Positions 1 to 8,700 of a stretch of DNA of 64,000 nt are shown piece by piece (within the stretch, counting starts at the first letter, position 1; each line of letters opens with the position of its first letter). The notes under the pieces were generated by a model that was not told where the DNA came from, ran no database searches, and saw nothing but the letters and a program-made list of their open reading frames with translations. The stretch is from Paenibacillus lignilyticus (GTDB lineage: Bacteria; Bacillota; Bacilli; Paenibacillales; Paenibacillaceae). Where the stretch lies: positions 186,001-250,000 of the forward strand of contig NZ_JAGKSP010000002.1 of assembly GCF_017942085.1 (NCBI RefSeq). The letters run 5' to 3'. Both the position numbers and the translations under genes were made by a program.

Positions 1-219
1 CTTCAATTTATCCGTGCTGCTGTTTGTTGGTTCTTGTCGTTGTTGCCCATTTTGCCCGGTTTTGGCAGTCGCCGCATCGAACCTCTTGCGCTCTGTACGG
101 TCGATTTGGACTACTCTGCCGTCATGAACCGTAATGAGAACCGAACCATATTCAAGCCCATTTACCTGAGTTGCTATGCGCTCTAACCATTCTTGATCCA
201 GCACGATTGGCTTTGCCAT
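1..219 (-). CDS. yezD: YezD-like small protein (DUF2292), cut by the window edge
   Basis: Seventy-three codons are open from an ATG behind a GGGAGG site and run off the left edge. The protein begins MAKPIVLDQEWLERIATQ and carries the VHDGRVVQIDRTERKRF-type core that I recognise as DUF2292 (YezD). In Firmicutes such small proteins often sit at the end of sulfate assimilation operons; here it follows cysA by 21 bases in the same direction, so it is very likely the last or a late gene of the sulfate uptake operon. The tail after about residue 52 is rich in Q, N, T and S and looks unstructured. Its biochemical function is not known to me. Confidence 0.75.
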   Translation of the reverse strand, partial: MAKPIVLDQEWLERIATQVNGLEYGSVLITVHDGRVVQIDRTERKRFDAATAKTGQNGQQRQEPTNSSTDKLK

Positions 220-240
220 AATAAATCCCTCCCGGACGAA

Positions 241-1305
241 TTAAATGTGAACCGGCAGCGGATCGACCTTAAGTGGATTCTCCACGATCGTCGCCGACTT
301 GTCGGTAATCACGTATAAGCGGTGAATAAGGACAGATACTTCATCACCCGGCTGAAGCGGCTCTTGATCCAGTGAACGGTGTGCCGACAGCCTGTTGTTG
401 CCTACTTCCACATCAAGCTCCAAATGAGCGCCTCGGAAGAAAATATGCCGAACCTTGCCTTTCTCCGCAGCGGATGGGAACGGAATTTCCCGCTCGCGCC
501 CTACCTCCACAAACTCCGGGCGAATCAGCGCTTTAGCGCCTTCTGCCAGTGAAGAGCCGCTGAAGCCGCGAAGGTCCCTAGGCTGCTCCACAACGCTGGA
601 ATGACCGATGAATCCAGCCACGAATGCGGTTTGCGGATCCGTGTAAATATGAACCGGCGATCCCTGCTGCTCCAGCTTCCCTTGCTGGACGATCAGCATT
701 TCGTCCGCTACCTCGACTGCCTCGTCTTGGTCGTGCGTGACGAAGATGGAGGTGATGCCCAGTGTGCCGATCAGCTGCTTCAACCAGGTGCGAAGCTCCT
801 TGCGCACCTTCGCATCAATGGCGGCGAAGGGCTCATCGAGCAGCAGCAGATCCGGCTTAGGCGCAAGCGCTCTGGCGAATGCCACCCTCTGCCGCTGACC
901 GCCGGAGAGCTGGTGCGGATAGCGATGCTCGAAGCCTCGCAGCCCCGTCAAGTCGAGCAATTCCCCGACGCGCTCCTTGATCTCAGCTTTACTGTTCTTG
1001 CGAATCGTCAGTCCGAAAGCGATATTATCGAATACGGTCATATGTTTAAACAACGCGTAGTTCTGAAATACAAATCCGATTCCTCTGAGCTGCGGCTGAA
1101 CATCGTTGACCCGCTTCCCGTTAATGAAGATATCGCCGGAATCCGGAGTCTCGAGTCCCGCTAATATACGAAGCAGCGTCGATTTGCCGCCGCCGCTCGG
1201 TCCGAGCAGGCCGATCAGCTTGCCGCGTTCAATCGAGAAGCTGACGTCGTCTACGGCTTGGTGGCCTTGAAAGGATTTATTGATGTTGCGAACCTCGATA
1301 TGCAT
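241..1305 (-). CDS. cysA: Sulfate/thiosulfate ABC transporter ATP-binding protein CysA
   Basis: This is the ATPase that powers sulfate import at the inner face of the membrane. Walker A GPSGGGKST lies at residues 35-43, the Q-loop near 81, the signature LSGGQ at 133-137, Walker B LLLLDE at 153-158 and the switch histidine at 191 (VTHDQDEA). A C-terminal regulatory TOBE-like region follows (about 230-354). The length of 354 aa is typical for CysA. The start has a GAGGAGGG site 7 bases upstream. Only three bases separate it from the cysW stop codon, so the two are translated from one message. CysA is supported over a generic polyamine or maltose ATPase by the adjacent cysT, cysW and sulfate-binding genes. 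Confidence 0.95.
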   Translation of the reverse strand: MHIEVRNINKSFQGHQAVDDVSFSIERGKLIGLLGPSGGGKSTLLRILAGLETPDSGDIFINGKRVNDVQPQLRGIGFVFQNYALFKHMTVFDNIAFGLTIRKNSKAEIKERVGELLDLTGLRGFEHRYPHQLSGGQRQRVAFARALAPKPDLLLLDEPFAAIDAKVRKELRTWLKQLIGTLGITSIFVTHDQDEAVEVADEMLIVQQGKLEQQGSPVHIYTDPQTAFVAGFIGHSSVVEQPRDLRGFSGSSLAEGAKALIRPEFVEVGREREIPFPSAAEKGKVRHIFFRGAHLELDVEVGNNRLSAHRSLDQEPLQPGDEVSVLIHRLYVITDKSATIVENPLKVDPLPVHI

Positions 1306-1308
1306 CCT

Positions 1309-2190
1309 TTAGCCCTCCTCTTTCGGGGTTTTCTGAGCGGTTTTCCATTCGATGAAGCTCTTTACGACCAGCGTCACCAATGCCAGCATGACCAGCAAGG
1401 AAGCCACTGCAAACGATGCAGAGAATTGATATTCGTTATACAGGATTTCGATGTGCAGCGGCAGCGTATTCGTCTCTCCGCGAATGTGGCCGGATACGAC
1501 CGATACAGCGCCAAACTCCCCCATCGCCCTCGCATTACAAAGAATGATGCCGTAGAGCAATCCCCATTTGATGTTAGGCAGTGTGACGCGCCAGAAGATT
1601 TGCCAGCCCTTAGCACCGAGGCTTGCGGCGGCTTCCTCTTCTTGTACGCCTTGCGCCTGCATCAGCGGGATCAGTTCGCGAGCAACGAACGGAAATGTAA
1701 CGAACGTTGTCGCAAGCACGATACCAGGCAATGCGAAGATAATTTGGATATTATGATCCGACAACCACGGTCCGAGGAAGCCTTGCGCGCCGAACAATAA
1801 CACGAAGACCAAACCCGAGATAACCGGCGATACGGCAAAAGGTAAATCAATCAGCGTAATAAGTACGTTTTTGCCCCGAAACCGGAACTTACTGATCGCC
1901 CAAGCGGCGGCAATGCCAAAAACCGTATTAAGCGGAACTGCAATGACAGCTGTCAGCAAGGTTAGCCGCAGTGCCGACCAAGCATCGGGATCCCTCAGCG
2001 CGGCTACATATACCTCTGTTCCCCGTTTGAAAGCTTCAATAAAAACCGACATCAGCGGCAGCAGCACCACAAGTACCAGGAACAGCAGCGCGATAGAGAT
2101 GAGTATGATTCGAATGCCGGCAGACTCGTTAATATGTTTCGGACGCTGCGCGGACTTCTCGGTTAGATGAACCGTAACTGCACCAGCCAT
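1309..2190 (-). CDS. cysW: Sulfate ABC transporter permease CysW
   Basis: A 293-aa integral membrane protein with about six hydrophobic segments and the binding-protein-dependent permease EAA-type loop ([16 protein letters not shown], around residues 185-200) that docks onto CysA. The stretch [21 protein letters not shown] is characteristic of CysW. Together with CysT it forms the channel through which sulfate or thiosulfate enters. It starts 13 bases after the cysT stop, behind a TAGGAG site. The family is confidently recognised; substrate specificity is taken from family and operon context. Confidence 0.95.
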   Translation of the reverse strand: MAGAVTVHLTEKSAQRPKHINESAGIRIILISIALLFLVLVVLLPLMSVFIEAFKRGTEVYVAALRDPDAWSALRLTLLTAVIAVPLNTVFGIAAAWAISKFRFRGKNVLITLIDLPFAVSPVISGLVFVLLFGAQGFLGPWLSDHNIQIIFALPGIVLATTFVTFPFVARELIPLMQAQGVQEEEAAASLGAKGWQIFWRVTLPNIKWGLLYGIILCNARAMGEFGAVSVVSGHIRGETNTLPLHIEILYNEYQFSASFAVASLLVMLALVTLVVKSFIEWKTAQKTPKEEG

Positions 2191-2203
2191 AGTTTACACG
2201 CTC

Positions 2204-3052
2204 CTATTCCGCAATAACGCGGCGATTGCTCCGCCACTGCAAGTAGTTGATTAACAGAAGAAGCAGGAAGGATGCGACAAGCATGACAAGCGCAATGGCC
2301 GTTGCTCCCTTGTAATCGTACTGCTCAAGCTTTGTCATAATGAGCAGCGGCGCGATTTCCGTCTTCATCGGCATATTGCCGGAGATGAAGACGACCGAAC
2401 CGTACTCTCCAATCCCTCTGGCAAAAGCAAGCGCAAATCCCGTAAGCAGCGGCGGGATCAGCTCCGGCAGAATGACCCGTCGGAACGTCCGCCAACGGAA
2501 TGCGCCGAGCATGACGGCCGCTTCTTCGACTTCTTTATCCAGCTCCTGCAGAACGGGCTGCACCGTCCGTACCACGAAGGGCAAACCGATAAAGATCAGC
2601 GCTAACGTAATGCCAAGCGGCGTGAAAGCCACTTTGATACCGAGCGGTTCAAGCAAAGAACCAATCCAGCCGTTTGGTGCGTAGATTGCGGTCAATGCAA
2701 TGCCGGCAACCGCGGTTGGCAGTGCAAAGGGCAAATCGATCAGGCTGTCGACCAGCTTTTTCCCCGGAAATTTGTAGCGTACCAGCACCCAGGCGACAAT
2801 GAGTCCGAATACTAGATTGATTAGTGCAGCATAGAAGGATGTAAAGAAACTGATTTTGTAGGATGCGAGCACCCGTGCATTAGCCACCGTGTGCCAGAAC
2901 TGAGCCGGCGTTAAACCGGATGTTTTCACGAAGATACCGGCTAACGGGATGATGACCAGTACGCTTAAGTAGAAAATGGTGAATCCAAGGGAAAGTCCGA
3001 AACCGGGCAATATGCTGCGCGGCTTCGCTTTGCTTGAAGTGGAACTTTTCAT
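2204..3052 (-). CDS. cysT: Sulfate ABC transporter permease CysT
   Basis: A 282-aa multi-spanning permease, the partner of CysW. Visible family marks are the EAA loop ([23 protein letters not shown], around 175-197) and the [15 protein letters not shown] segment near residue 215, typical of CysT/CysU. The first hydrophobic segment begins near residue 18 after a short basic N-terminus. It lies 27 bases after the sulfate-binding lipoprotein gene, so the operon order is binding protein, CysT, CysW, CysA, YezD. The AGGAG site is rather far (about 13 bases) from the ATG, which could lower its translation relative to the binding protein. Confidence 0.95.
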   Translation of the reverse strand: MKSSTSSKAKPRSILPGFGLSLGFTIFYLSVLVIIPLAGIFVKTSGLTPAQFWHTVANARVLASYKISFFTSFYAALINLVFGLIVAWVLVRYKFPGKKLVDSLIDLPFALPTAVAGIALTAIYAPNGWIGSLLEPLGIKVAFTPLGITLALIFIGLPFVVRTVQPVLQELDKEVEEAAVMLGAFRWRTFRRVILPELIPPLLTGFALAFARGIGEYGSVVFISGNMPMKTEIAPLLIMTKLEQYDYKGATAIALVMLVASFLLLLLINYLQWRSNRRVIAE

Positions 3053-3079
3053 AAGAAGAGTCAGCTCCTGTCGATTCGC

Positions 3080-4228
3080 TTATGAGCCGGGTGCGTAGAT
3101 TTGATCAAATACGCCGCCGTCTGCAAAATGCTTCTTCTGTGCAACGGCCCAGCCGCCGAAATCATCGTTGATCGTCAGCAAGGTCATTTCCGGGAATTGG
3201 TCCGCGTACTGCTCCGCTACCGATGCCAGCTGCGGGCGGTAGAAATTCTCCGCGACAAGCTTCTGCGCTTCTTCGGTGTACAGGTAATCCAGGTAAGCTT
3301 CCGCAACGGTGCGCGAGCCTTTCTTATCGACGTTCTTATCGACAACGGCTACCGGCGGTTCTGCAAGAATACTGATCGAAGGATAGACAATATCGAATTT
3401 ATCCGGGCCAAGCTCTTTCACGGAAAGAAGCGCTTCATTCTCCCAAGCGAGCAGCACATCGCCGATGCCCTTCTCTACGAAGGTTGTCGTGGAGCCGCGT
3501 GCCCCGGAATCGAGTACAGGTACGTTCTTGAACAATGCGGAAACGAATTCTTGCGCCTTCTCTTCGTCGTCATTGTTCTGTTTAAGCGCATAGCCCCAAG
3601 CTGCGAGGTAGTTCCAACGTGCGCCGCCGCTTGTTTTCGGGTTTGGCGTGATGACTTCCACGCCCGGTTTCACCAAGTCGTTCCAATCCTTGATCTGTTT
3701 CGGGTTACCTTTGCGGACCAGGAACACGATCGTGGATGTATAAGGCGCGCTGTTGTTCTCAAACTGCTGCTGCCAATCCGGATCGATCAGCCCTTTCTCA
3801 GCGATTGCATCGATATCATAGCCGAGAGCAAGTGTGACAACATCGGCTTTGAGTCCATCAATGACCGCCCGCGATTGAGCGCCGGAGCCGGCATGGGATT
3901 GTTTGATCGTTACTTTCTGTCCATGCTCTTTCTCCCAATAATCTGCAAACAGTTTATTGTAAGATTCATATAATTCACGCGTCGGGTCGTAAGAAACATT
4001 CAACAGCTCAATCGGTTCGGTAGATTCCGTGTTTGCCGCATTATCGGCCGCCGGCTCCGTGCCGTCTGCATTGGTATTATTGGCAGCGCCTGTATTGGTG
4101 TTGGATTGGTTCGTATTCGCAGGGGAATTGGAATCCCATCCGCAGCCTGTCAGCGCAAGGGCGAATACAATAAAGATCAACAGCGTGTGGAGCGTTAACT
4201 TGGAATTCTTCTTTTTCATGTTTGTCAT
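3080..4228 (-). CDS. sbp: Sulfate-binding lipoprotein of the ABC transporter
   Basis: A 382-aa extracellular solute-binding protein. The N-terminus has a basic start, a hydrophobic core and the lipobox LTGC, so it should be lipid-anchored to the outer face of the membrane and deliver sulfate to CysT/CysW. Residues about 35-70 after the lipobox are an Asn/Thr/Ala-rich linker. The mature part carries family segments such as [13 protein letters not shown], the oxyanion-contact region [11 protein letters not shown], and [20 protein letters not shown]. An AGAGGTG site lies 7 bases before the ATG. It is the first gene of the leftward sulfate operon and is closely similar along its length to the protein encoded at 4615-5634. 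Confidence 0.95.
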   Translation of the reverse strand: MTNMKKKNSKLTLHTLLIFIVFALALTGCGWDSNSPANTNQSNTNTGAANNTNADGTEPAADNAANTESTEPIELLNVSYDPTRELYESYNKLFADYWEKEHGQKVTIKQSHAGSGAQSRAVIDGLKADVVTLALGYDIDAIAEKGLIDPDWQQQFENNSAPYTSTIVFLVRKGNPKQIKDWNDLVKPGVEVITPNPKTSGGARWNYLAAWGYALKQNNDDEEKAQEFVSALFKNVPVLDSGARGSTTTFVEKGIGDVLLAWENEALLSVKELGPDKFDIVYPSISILAEPPVAVVDKNVDKKGSRTVAEAYLDYLYTEEAQKLVAENFYRPQLASVAEQYADQFPEMTLLTINDDFGGWAVAQKKHFADGGVFDQIYAPGS

Positions 4229-4282
4229 GTAAAAGCACCTCTCATCATCTTATTTCAGATAACTAACGCTTTCCCACTCCGC

Positions 4283-4321
4283 GTTGACCGGTAGTTGAAA
4301 TAGAATTAATCCTACCTGTTT
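4283..4321. promoter_or_regulatory. Operator-like motifs in the sulfate operon leader
   Basis: GTTGACCGGTAG occurs on the plus strand at 4283-4294, and its relative AACAGGTAG on the minus strand at 4313-4321 continues as GATTAATT down to 4304. The same core, GTTGACAGGTAG, overlaps the facing promoter at 4434-4445. Repetition of one core in both divergent control regions suggests a shared sulfur regulator. A CymR-type (Rrf2) repressor is a reasonable candidate, but that identity is inference only. Confidence 0.4.
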
Positions 4322-4337
4322 AGTTGGTTATGGGATG

Positions 4338-4367
4338 ATGATAGCAATGGATAAGCTGTCATGTCAA
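4338..4367 (-). promoter_or_regulatory. Probable vegetative promoter of the sulfate uptake operon
   Basis: Read on the minus strand there is TTGACA at 4362-4367, an 18-base spacer and TATCAT at 4338-4343. Transcription would begin near 4332 and leave a leader of about 100 bases before the binding-protein start at 4228. The leader contains an ACAGGTAGGATT motif that is shared with the opposite promoter. Confidence 0.6.
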
Positions 4368-4434
4368 TCCTTTTTTTTAACATATTTATGAAATGGATCA
4401 GTTTTTCTTATTTAAAGTTTTGTTGAATTCATAG

Positions 4435-4463
4435 TTGACAGGTAGGAATTGTCAGCTTATGAT
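4435..4463 (+). promoter_or_regulatory. Strong sigma-A-type promoter overlapping a palindrome
   Basis: TTGACA at 4435-4440, a 17-base spacer and TATGAT at 4458-4463 make a near-consensus promoter for the gene at 4615. The -35 element and spacer coincide with a perfect inverted repeat, TGACA-N9-TGTCA (4436-4454), in the right place for a repressor site. The spacer holds the GGTAGGAATT core repeated on the other side of the intergenic region. Confidence 0.8.
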
Positions 4464-4489
4464 AAATCCATCGAGCCCACCGGTCCACC

Positions 4490-4562
4490 GGAGGCCCCGG
4501 CAACGTAACAGCAGCCTGAAGTTTCTCTTCATGGATGCATTCTGCCTGGGCCTCCTTTTTTT
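4490..4562 (+). terminator. Terminator-like leader hairpin (candidate attenuator)
   Basis: GGAGGCCC (4490-4497) pairs perfectly with GGGCCTCC (4548-4555), followed at once by seven T residues. Inside the long arm GCAG (4511-4514) can pair with CTGC (4542-4545) and GAAG (4518-4521) with CTTC (4527-4530). An upstream CCGG-TCCA-CCGG hairpin (4480-4491) overlaps the first two bases of the 5' arm and could compete with it. The structure lies about 25 bases after the promoter and about 50 bases before the next gene, so transcripts would have to read through it. I could not match it to the SAM-I, T-box or cobalamin classes. Confidence 0.6.
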
Positions 4563-4614
4563 GTCCAATCAGTCAGATCGGGATGGAGCACTATAATAAA
4601 GGGAGAGTTGAAAA

Positions 4615-5634
4615 ATGAAGAAAAAACTGCTACTCACGATCACCGTACTGGCATTAATCCTATCCTTATCCTCCACCAGCTTTGCAGCCGTAACCAAACC
4701 GGCGAAACCGGATATCGAGCTGCTGAACGTCTCGTACGATCCGACCCGTGAGCTCTACGTGCAGTACAATAAAGCCTTCGCTTCTTATTGGAAGGCTAAG
4801 ACCGGACAGAAGGTTACGATTAAGCAATCTCATGGCGGCTCCGGCGCCCAAGCTCGCTCTGTTATCGACGGACTGCAAGCCGATGTCGTTACACTTGCGC
4901 TTGCTTATGATATTGACGCGATCCAAAAAGCCGGACTGATTAATGACGGCTGGGAATCACGTTTTGCTAAGAACAGTTCGCCATACACATCCACAATCGT
5001 CTTCCTCGTACGCAAAGGGAATCCGAAGAAGATTAAGGATTGGAGCGATCTAGTTAAAGATAAAGTGTCCGTCATTACGCCGAATCCGAAAACAAGCGGC
5101 GGCGCACGCTGGAACTTCCTTGCTGCATGGGGTTATGCGTTGAAACACAACAACAACAGTGAAGCGAAAGCAAAGGAATTCGTAACGAAGCTCTTCAAGA
5201 ACGTGCCTGTACTGGATTCCGGTGCTCGCGGCTCGACAACGACCTTCGTTGAACGCGGAATCGGCGACGTGCTGCTTGCTTGGGAGAACGAAGCGTACCT
5301 TGCGCTTAAAGAGCATGGCAAGGATTTCGAAATCGTAACGCCTTCCTATAGCATTCTTGCCGAGCCTCCTGTAGCTGTCGTTACGAAGAACGCAGAGAAA
5401 CACGGTACTCGTGAAGTAGCTAAAGCTTATCTCGACTACCTCTACACGAATGCCGGTCAACGTATCGTGGCTCAAAACTTCTACCGTCCGACAAATACGA
5501 AAATCGCTGCAGAATTCACGAAGAAGTTCAAAAACGTCGAGCTTTCGAACATCCGCGACTTCGGCGGCTGGAACAAAGCGCAAACGAAATTCTTTAACGA
5601 CGGCGGCGTGTTCGACGATATTTACAAACCGTAA
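4615..5634 (+). CDS. Second sulfate-binding protein, secreted type
   Basis: A 339-aa paralogue of the binding protein at 3080-4228: the mature parts align almost throughout ([48 protein letters not shown]). The N-terminus is a classical signal peptide (basic start, [21 protein letters not shown]) with an SFA-A cleavage site and no lipobox cysteine, so it would not be lipid-anchored. In a one-membrane cell that is odd for a transporter binding protein; it may be released, wall-retained, or borrowed by the neighbouring transporter. It is monocistronic, with a GGGAGAG site, a strong promoter, a terminator-like leader and a terminator of its own. Confidence 0.92.
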   Translation: MKKKLLLTITVLALILSLSSTSFAAVTKPAKPDIELLNVSYDPTRELYVQYNKAFASYWKAKTGQKVTIKQSHGGSGAQARSVIDGLQADVVTLALAYDIDAIQKAGLINDGWESRFAKNSSPYTSTIVFLVRKGNPKKIKDWSDLVKDKVSVITPNPKTSGGARWNFLAAWGYALKHNNNSEAKAKEFVTKLFKNVPVLDSGARGSTTTFVERGIGDVLLAWENEAYLALKEHGKDFEIVTPSYSILAEPPVAVVTKNAEKHGTREVAKAYLDYLYTNAGQRIVAQNFYRPTNTKIAAEFTKKFKNVELSNIRDFGGWNKAQTKFFNDGGVFDDIYKP

Positions 5635-5645
5635 CATGGCTCATC

Positions 5646-5680
5646 AAAAACCGTACATCCTAATGGATGTACGGTTTTTT
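5646..5680 (+). terminator. Intrinsic terminator after the second sulfate-binding gene
   Basis: AAAAACCGTACATCC and GGATGTACGGTTTTTT form a 15-pair stem with a TAAT loop ending in a T run, 12 bases after the stop codon. Confidence 0.9.
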
Positions 5681-5786
5681 CTATACATACCTTGATTTAC
5701 AAGAATCGAATAATATCTTTAGCCCAATTTAATACCTTAGTTGTTACACTTTTCTTATACCAATTGAAAGGTGGAGTTACTAGAAA

Positions 5787-8700
5787 ATGGTTCATATTCG
5801 CAAGAGAATGTCGCGGGCTGCGATTGCCGCCTCCCTTCTCGCAGGCTTTCTGACATCATCTTATCTCCCGACCCCTGCACATGCGCAAGCCGTCATTGAA
5901 GCCTCAGTGAATGAGAAGATCGTCGTTGCCGATGATCGGCCTTTTACAATTACAAACGCAGCCATGGATACAGCCGGCGGTGTTCTGGCCAGTGCGGTGG
6001 TAACGCCGTCAGCTGGAGGACATGCCGGCGAAGAAACCGTTATTTTTGAACTGTTCGATGGCGCCGTGCCGATCGGAATAGCAGCTTTGACGAAGGATAT
6101 CGTAGGCAGCGAGAAAATGACGGCGCATTTCAATAAGACGGGAAGCAGCCTGTCCGTCAAAGTATTTGTCGTTGACTCCTATAGCGGCTCGCTCACGGAG
6201 GTGGGCAATGGCCTCGCCGATCCGGTTACGATTGGTTCGACCTTGAAGCTGCGCATCATGGAAACGACGGATGTCCACACCAATTTCATGAACTACGATT
6301 ATTACAAGGATGCTCCGGCAGAGAACGTCGGGCTTGTTAAAACAGCCACTTTAGTGAAGCAAGCACGCTCAGAAGTGAAGAATACGCTGCTTGTCGATAA
6401 TGGCGATTTGCTTCAAGGCACGCCTCTTGGCACCTATATGGCTAAAGTAGCGCCGCTTAAGGAGGGCGAAGTACATCCGGCCTATAAAGCGATGAACCTG
6501 ATGGGCTACGATATTGCAACATTCGGAAATCATGAGTTCAATTACGGTCTTGATTATTTGAACGAAGCTACCGATGACGCTGCTTTCCCTTATGTCAATG
6601 CGAACGTCTATGTGGACGATCACGACGCCGACCCAAGCAACGACGTTAATAAGTACACGCCGTATGTCATTATGGACAAAACCTTCAAAGATGAGAACGG
6701 TCAAACTCAGACGGTCAAAGTAGGCTTCATCGGATTCGTGACGCCGCAAATTATGGATTGGGATAAAGGAAATCTCGACGGTAAAGTCGTTACCAAGGAT
6801 ATTGTAGAGACGGCAGAGACATTCGTTCCTCAAATGCGCGCGGAAGGCGCAGAAGTCATCGTTGCCCTTACACACTCGGGCTTTAATGGAAATGCAGAGG
6901 CAGGCGCAGGTGCGGAGGATGCGGTATACCCGCTGAGTAAAGTTGCGGGCATCGATGCCATTACGTTCTCGCACACCCATAAGGTTTTCCCGGCAGCCAG
7001 CATCAGCGCACTTGATCCCCTCTTTAAGGACGCGAGCGGCAACCCGCTTCCTGGCGTCGATAATGCGAAAGGCACAATCAATGGCGTTGCTGCCGTACAA
7101 GCCGGCTTCGGCGGCGGCAATCTGGGAATCATCGACCTAACGCTGAACAAAACCAATGGCAAATGGAAGGTTACTGCTTCGCAGTCCTCCAACAAGTATA
7201 TCTATGACAGCGTGAAGAAACTTCCGCTTGTTGAAGCGGATTCTGCGGTCGTCGATGCAATTAAAACCGAACATGCAGCGACAATCGCCTATGCAAACCA
7301 AGCGATCGGTCAAACTTCAGCTCCGATTTACAGCTACTTTGCACTCGTGCAGGACGACCCTTCCGTGCAAATCGTTACGCAAGCGCAGAAGTGGTTCGTA
7401 CAGCAAGAATTGAATACGAAGAACTCGCCGGATAAGGATCTCCCGATTCTATCCGTAGGCGCCCCGTTCAAAGCCGGCCGCAATGGACCGGGTGAATATA
7501 CGGATATTAAGGCAGGCGATCTTGCCATTAAGAGCGCCAGCGATTTGTATCTCTACGACAATACGCTGAAGGCCATTAAAGTGAAAGGCTCCGTCGTGAA
7601 GGAATGGCTCGAAATGTCTGCCGGTATGTTCAATCAAATTGATCCAAACAAGACAGACGAGCAGTCGCTGCTCAACCCGTCCTTCCCGGTATTCAACTTC
7701 GATGTCATCGATGGCGTCACTTATCAGGTAGATGTCACGAAACCGGCTAAGTACACCAAAGACGGTACAATTAACGACGCTGCATCCAGCCGGATTGTTA
7801 ACCTTGCCTATAACGGTCAACCGGTTGATCCTGATCAGGACTTCATTGTAATCAGCAATAACTACCGCGTTAACGGCGGAGGCAACTTCCCGGGCGTGAA
7901 GGGTTCTCCGCTCGTCTTGGATTCTGCCAGCGAGAATCGTCAAGTGCTTATGGATTACATCACGGAGCAGGGTACGATTGATCCGGCCGCCGACAACAAC
8001 TGGTCGATTGCACCTGTTGATGCTGATGTTAACGTTACCTTTACAACTTCACCGGTTGCGAAAACATACTTGAGCGCTAATCCAAAGATCGCTTCACTTG
8101 ACCGTACCGACGAGAAAGGATTCGGCATCTACAAGCTTGATCTTCACGGAGATGCGACAGAGCCAAGCGAGAATGTGAAGGTTCAACTGCTTGGTATCAA
8201 TGACTTCCACGGTCAGCTCGACTACTCCACCACTGTCGGCGGCAATGTTCTGGGCGGGGCTGCCTACCTGGCAACTTACCTGAAGCAATACAAATCAACC
8301 AATGCAGCAAACACCTTGCTTGTCCATAATGGCGATGCAGTAGGCGCAAGCTCGCCGGTTTCATCGCTTGAGCGCGATAAGCCTACTCTCGATTTCATGG
8401 AGCTGCTCGGATTCAAAGTCGGTACGCTTGGTAATCACGAGTTTGATCAAGGTGTACCTGCACTCATGGCTCAGTTAAACGGCGGCCAGGATCCGATTAA
8501 TACGAGCATCACGCATTCAAAGACCAAAATCGATTATGTAAACGCCAATGTGCTCAGCAAAGTGACAGGTGAGCCTATCATTGCACCGTATGTCATTGAA
8601 GAAGTCGGCGGTGAAAAAATCGGCTTCATCGGTGTCGTTACCATGCTGACGCCAAGCAAAGTTTCTCCCGCCGCCTTGGCACCGGTAAATATCGTGGATC

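Noticed and set aside
601..1164. Plus-strand open frame of 187 codons across cysA
   Set aside because: It is an antisense shadow of the clearly conserved cysA frame, has no family similarity and no good ribosome site.
3101..3973. Plus-strand open frame of 290 codons across the sulfate-binding gene
   Set aside because: Antisense to a strongly conserved protein; composition is typical of a shadow frame.
4464..4562. SAM-I (S-box) riboswitch in the sulfur leader
   Set aside because: Only a short CCCGGCAAC string matches; the kink-turn, SAM-binding core and P1-P4 order are absent.
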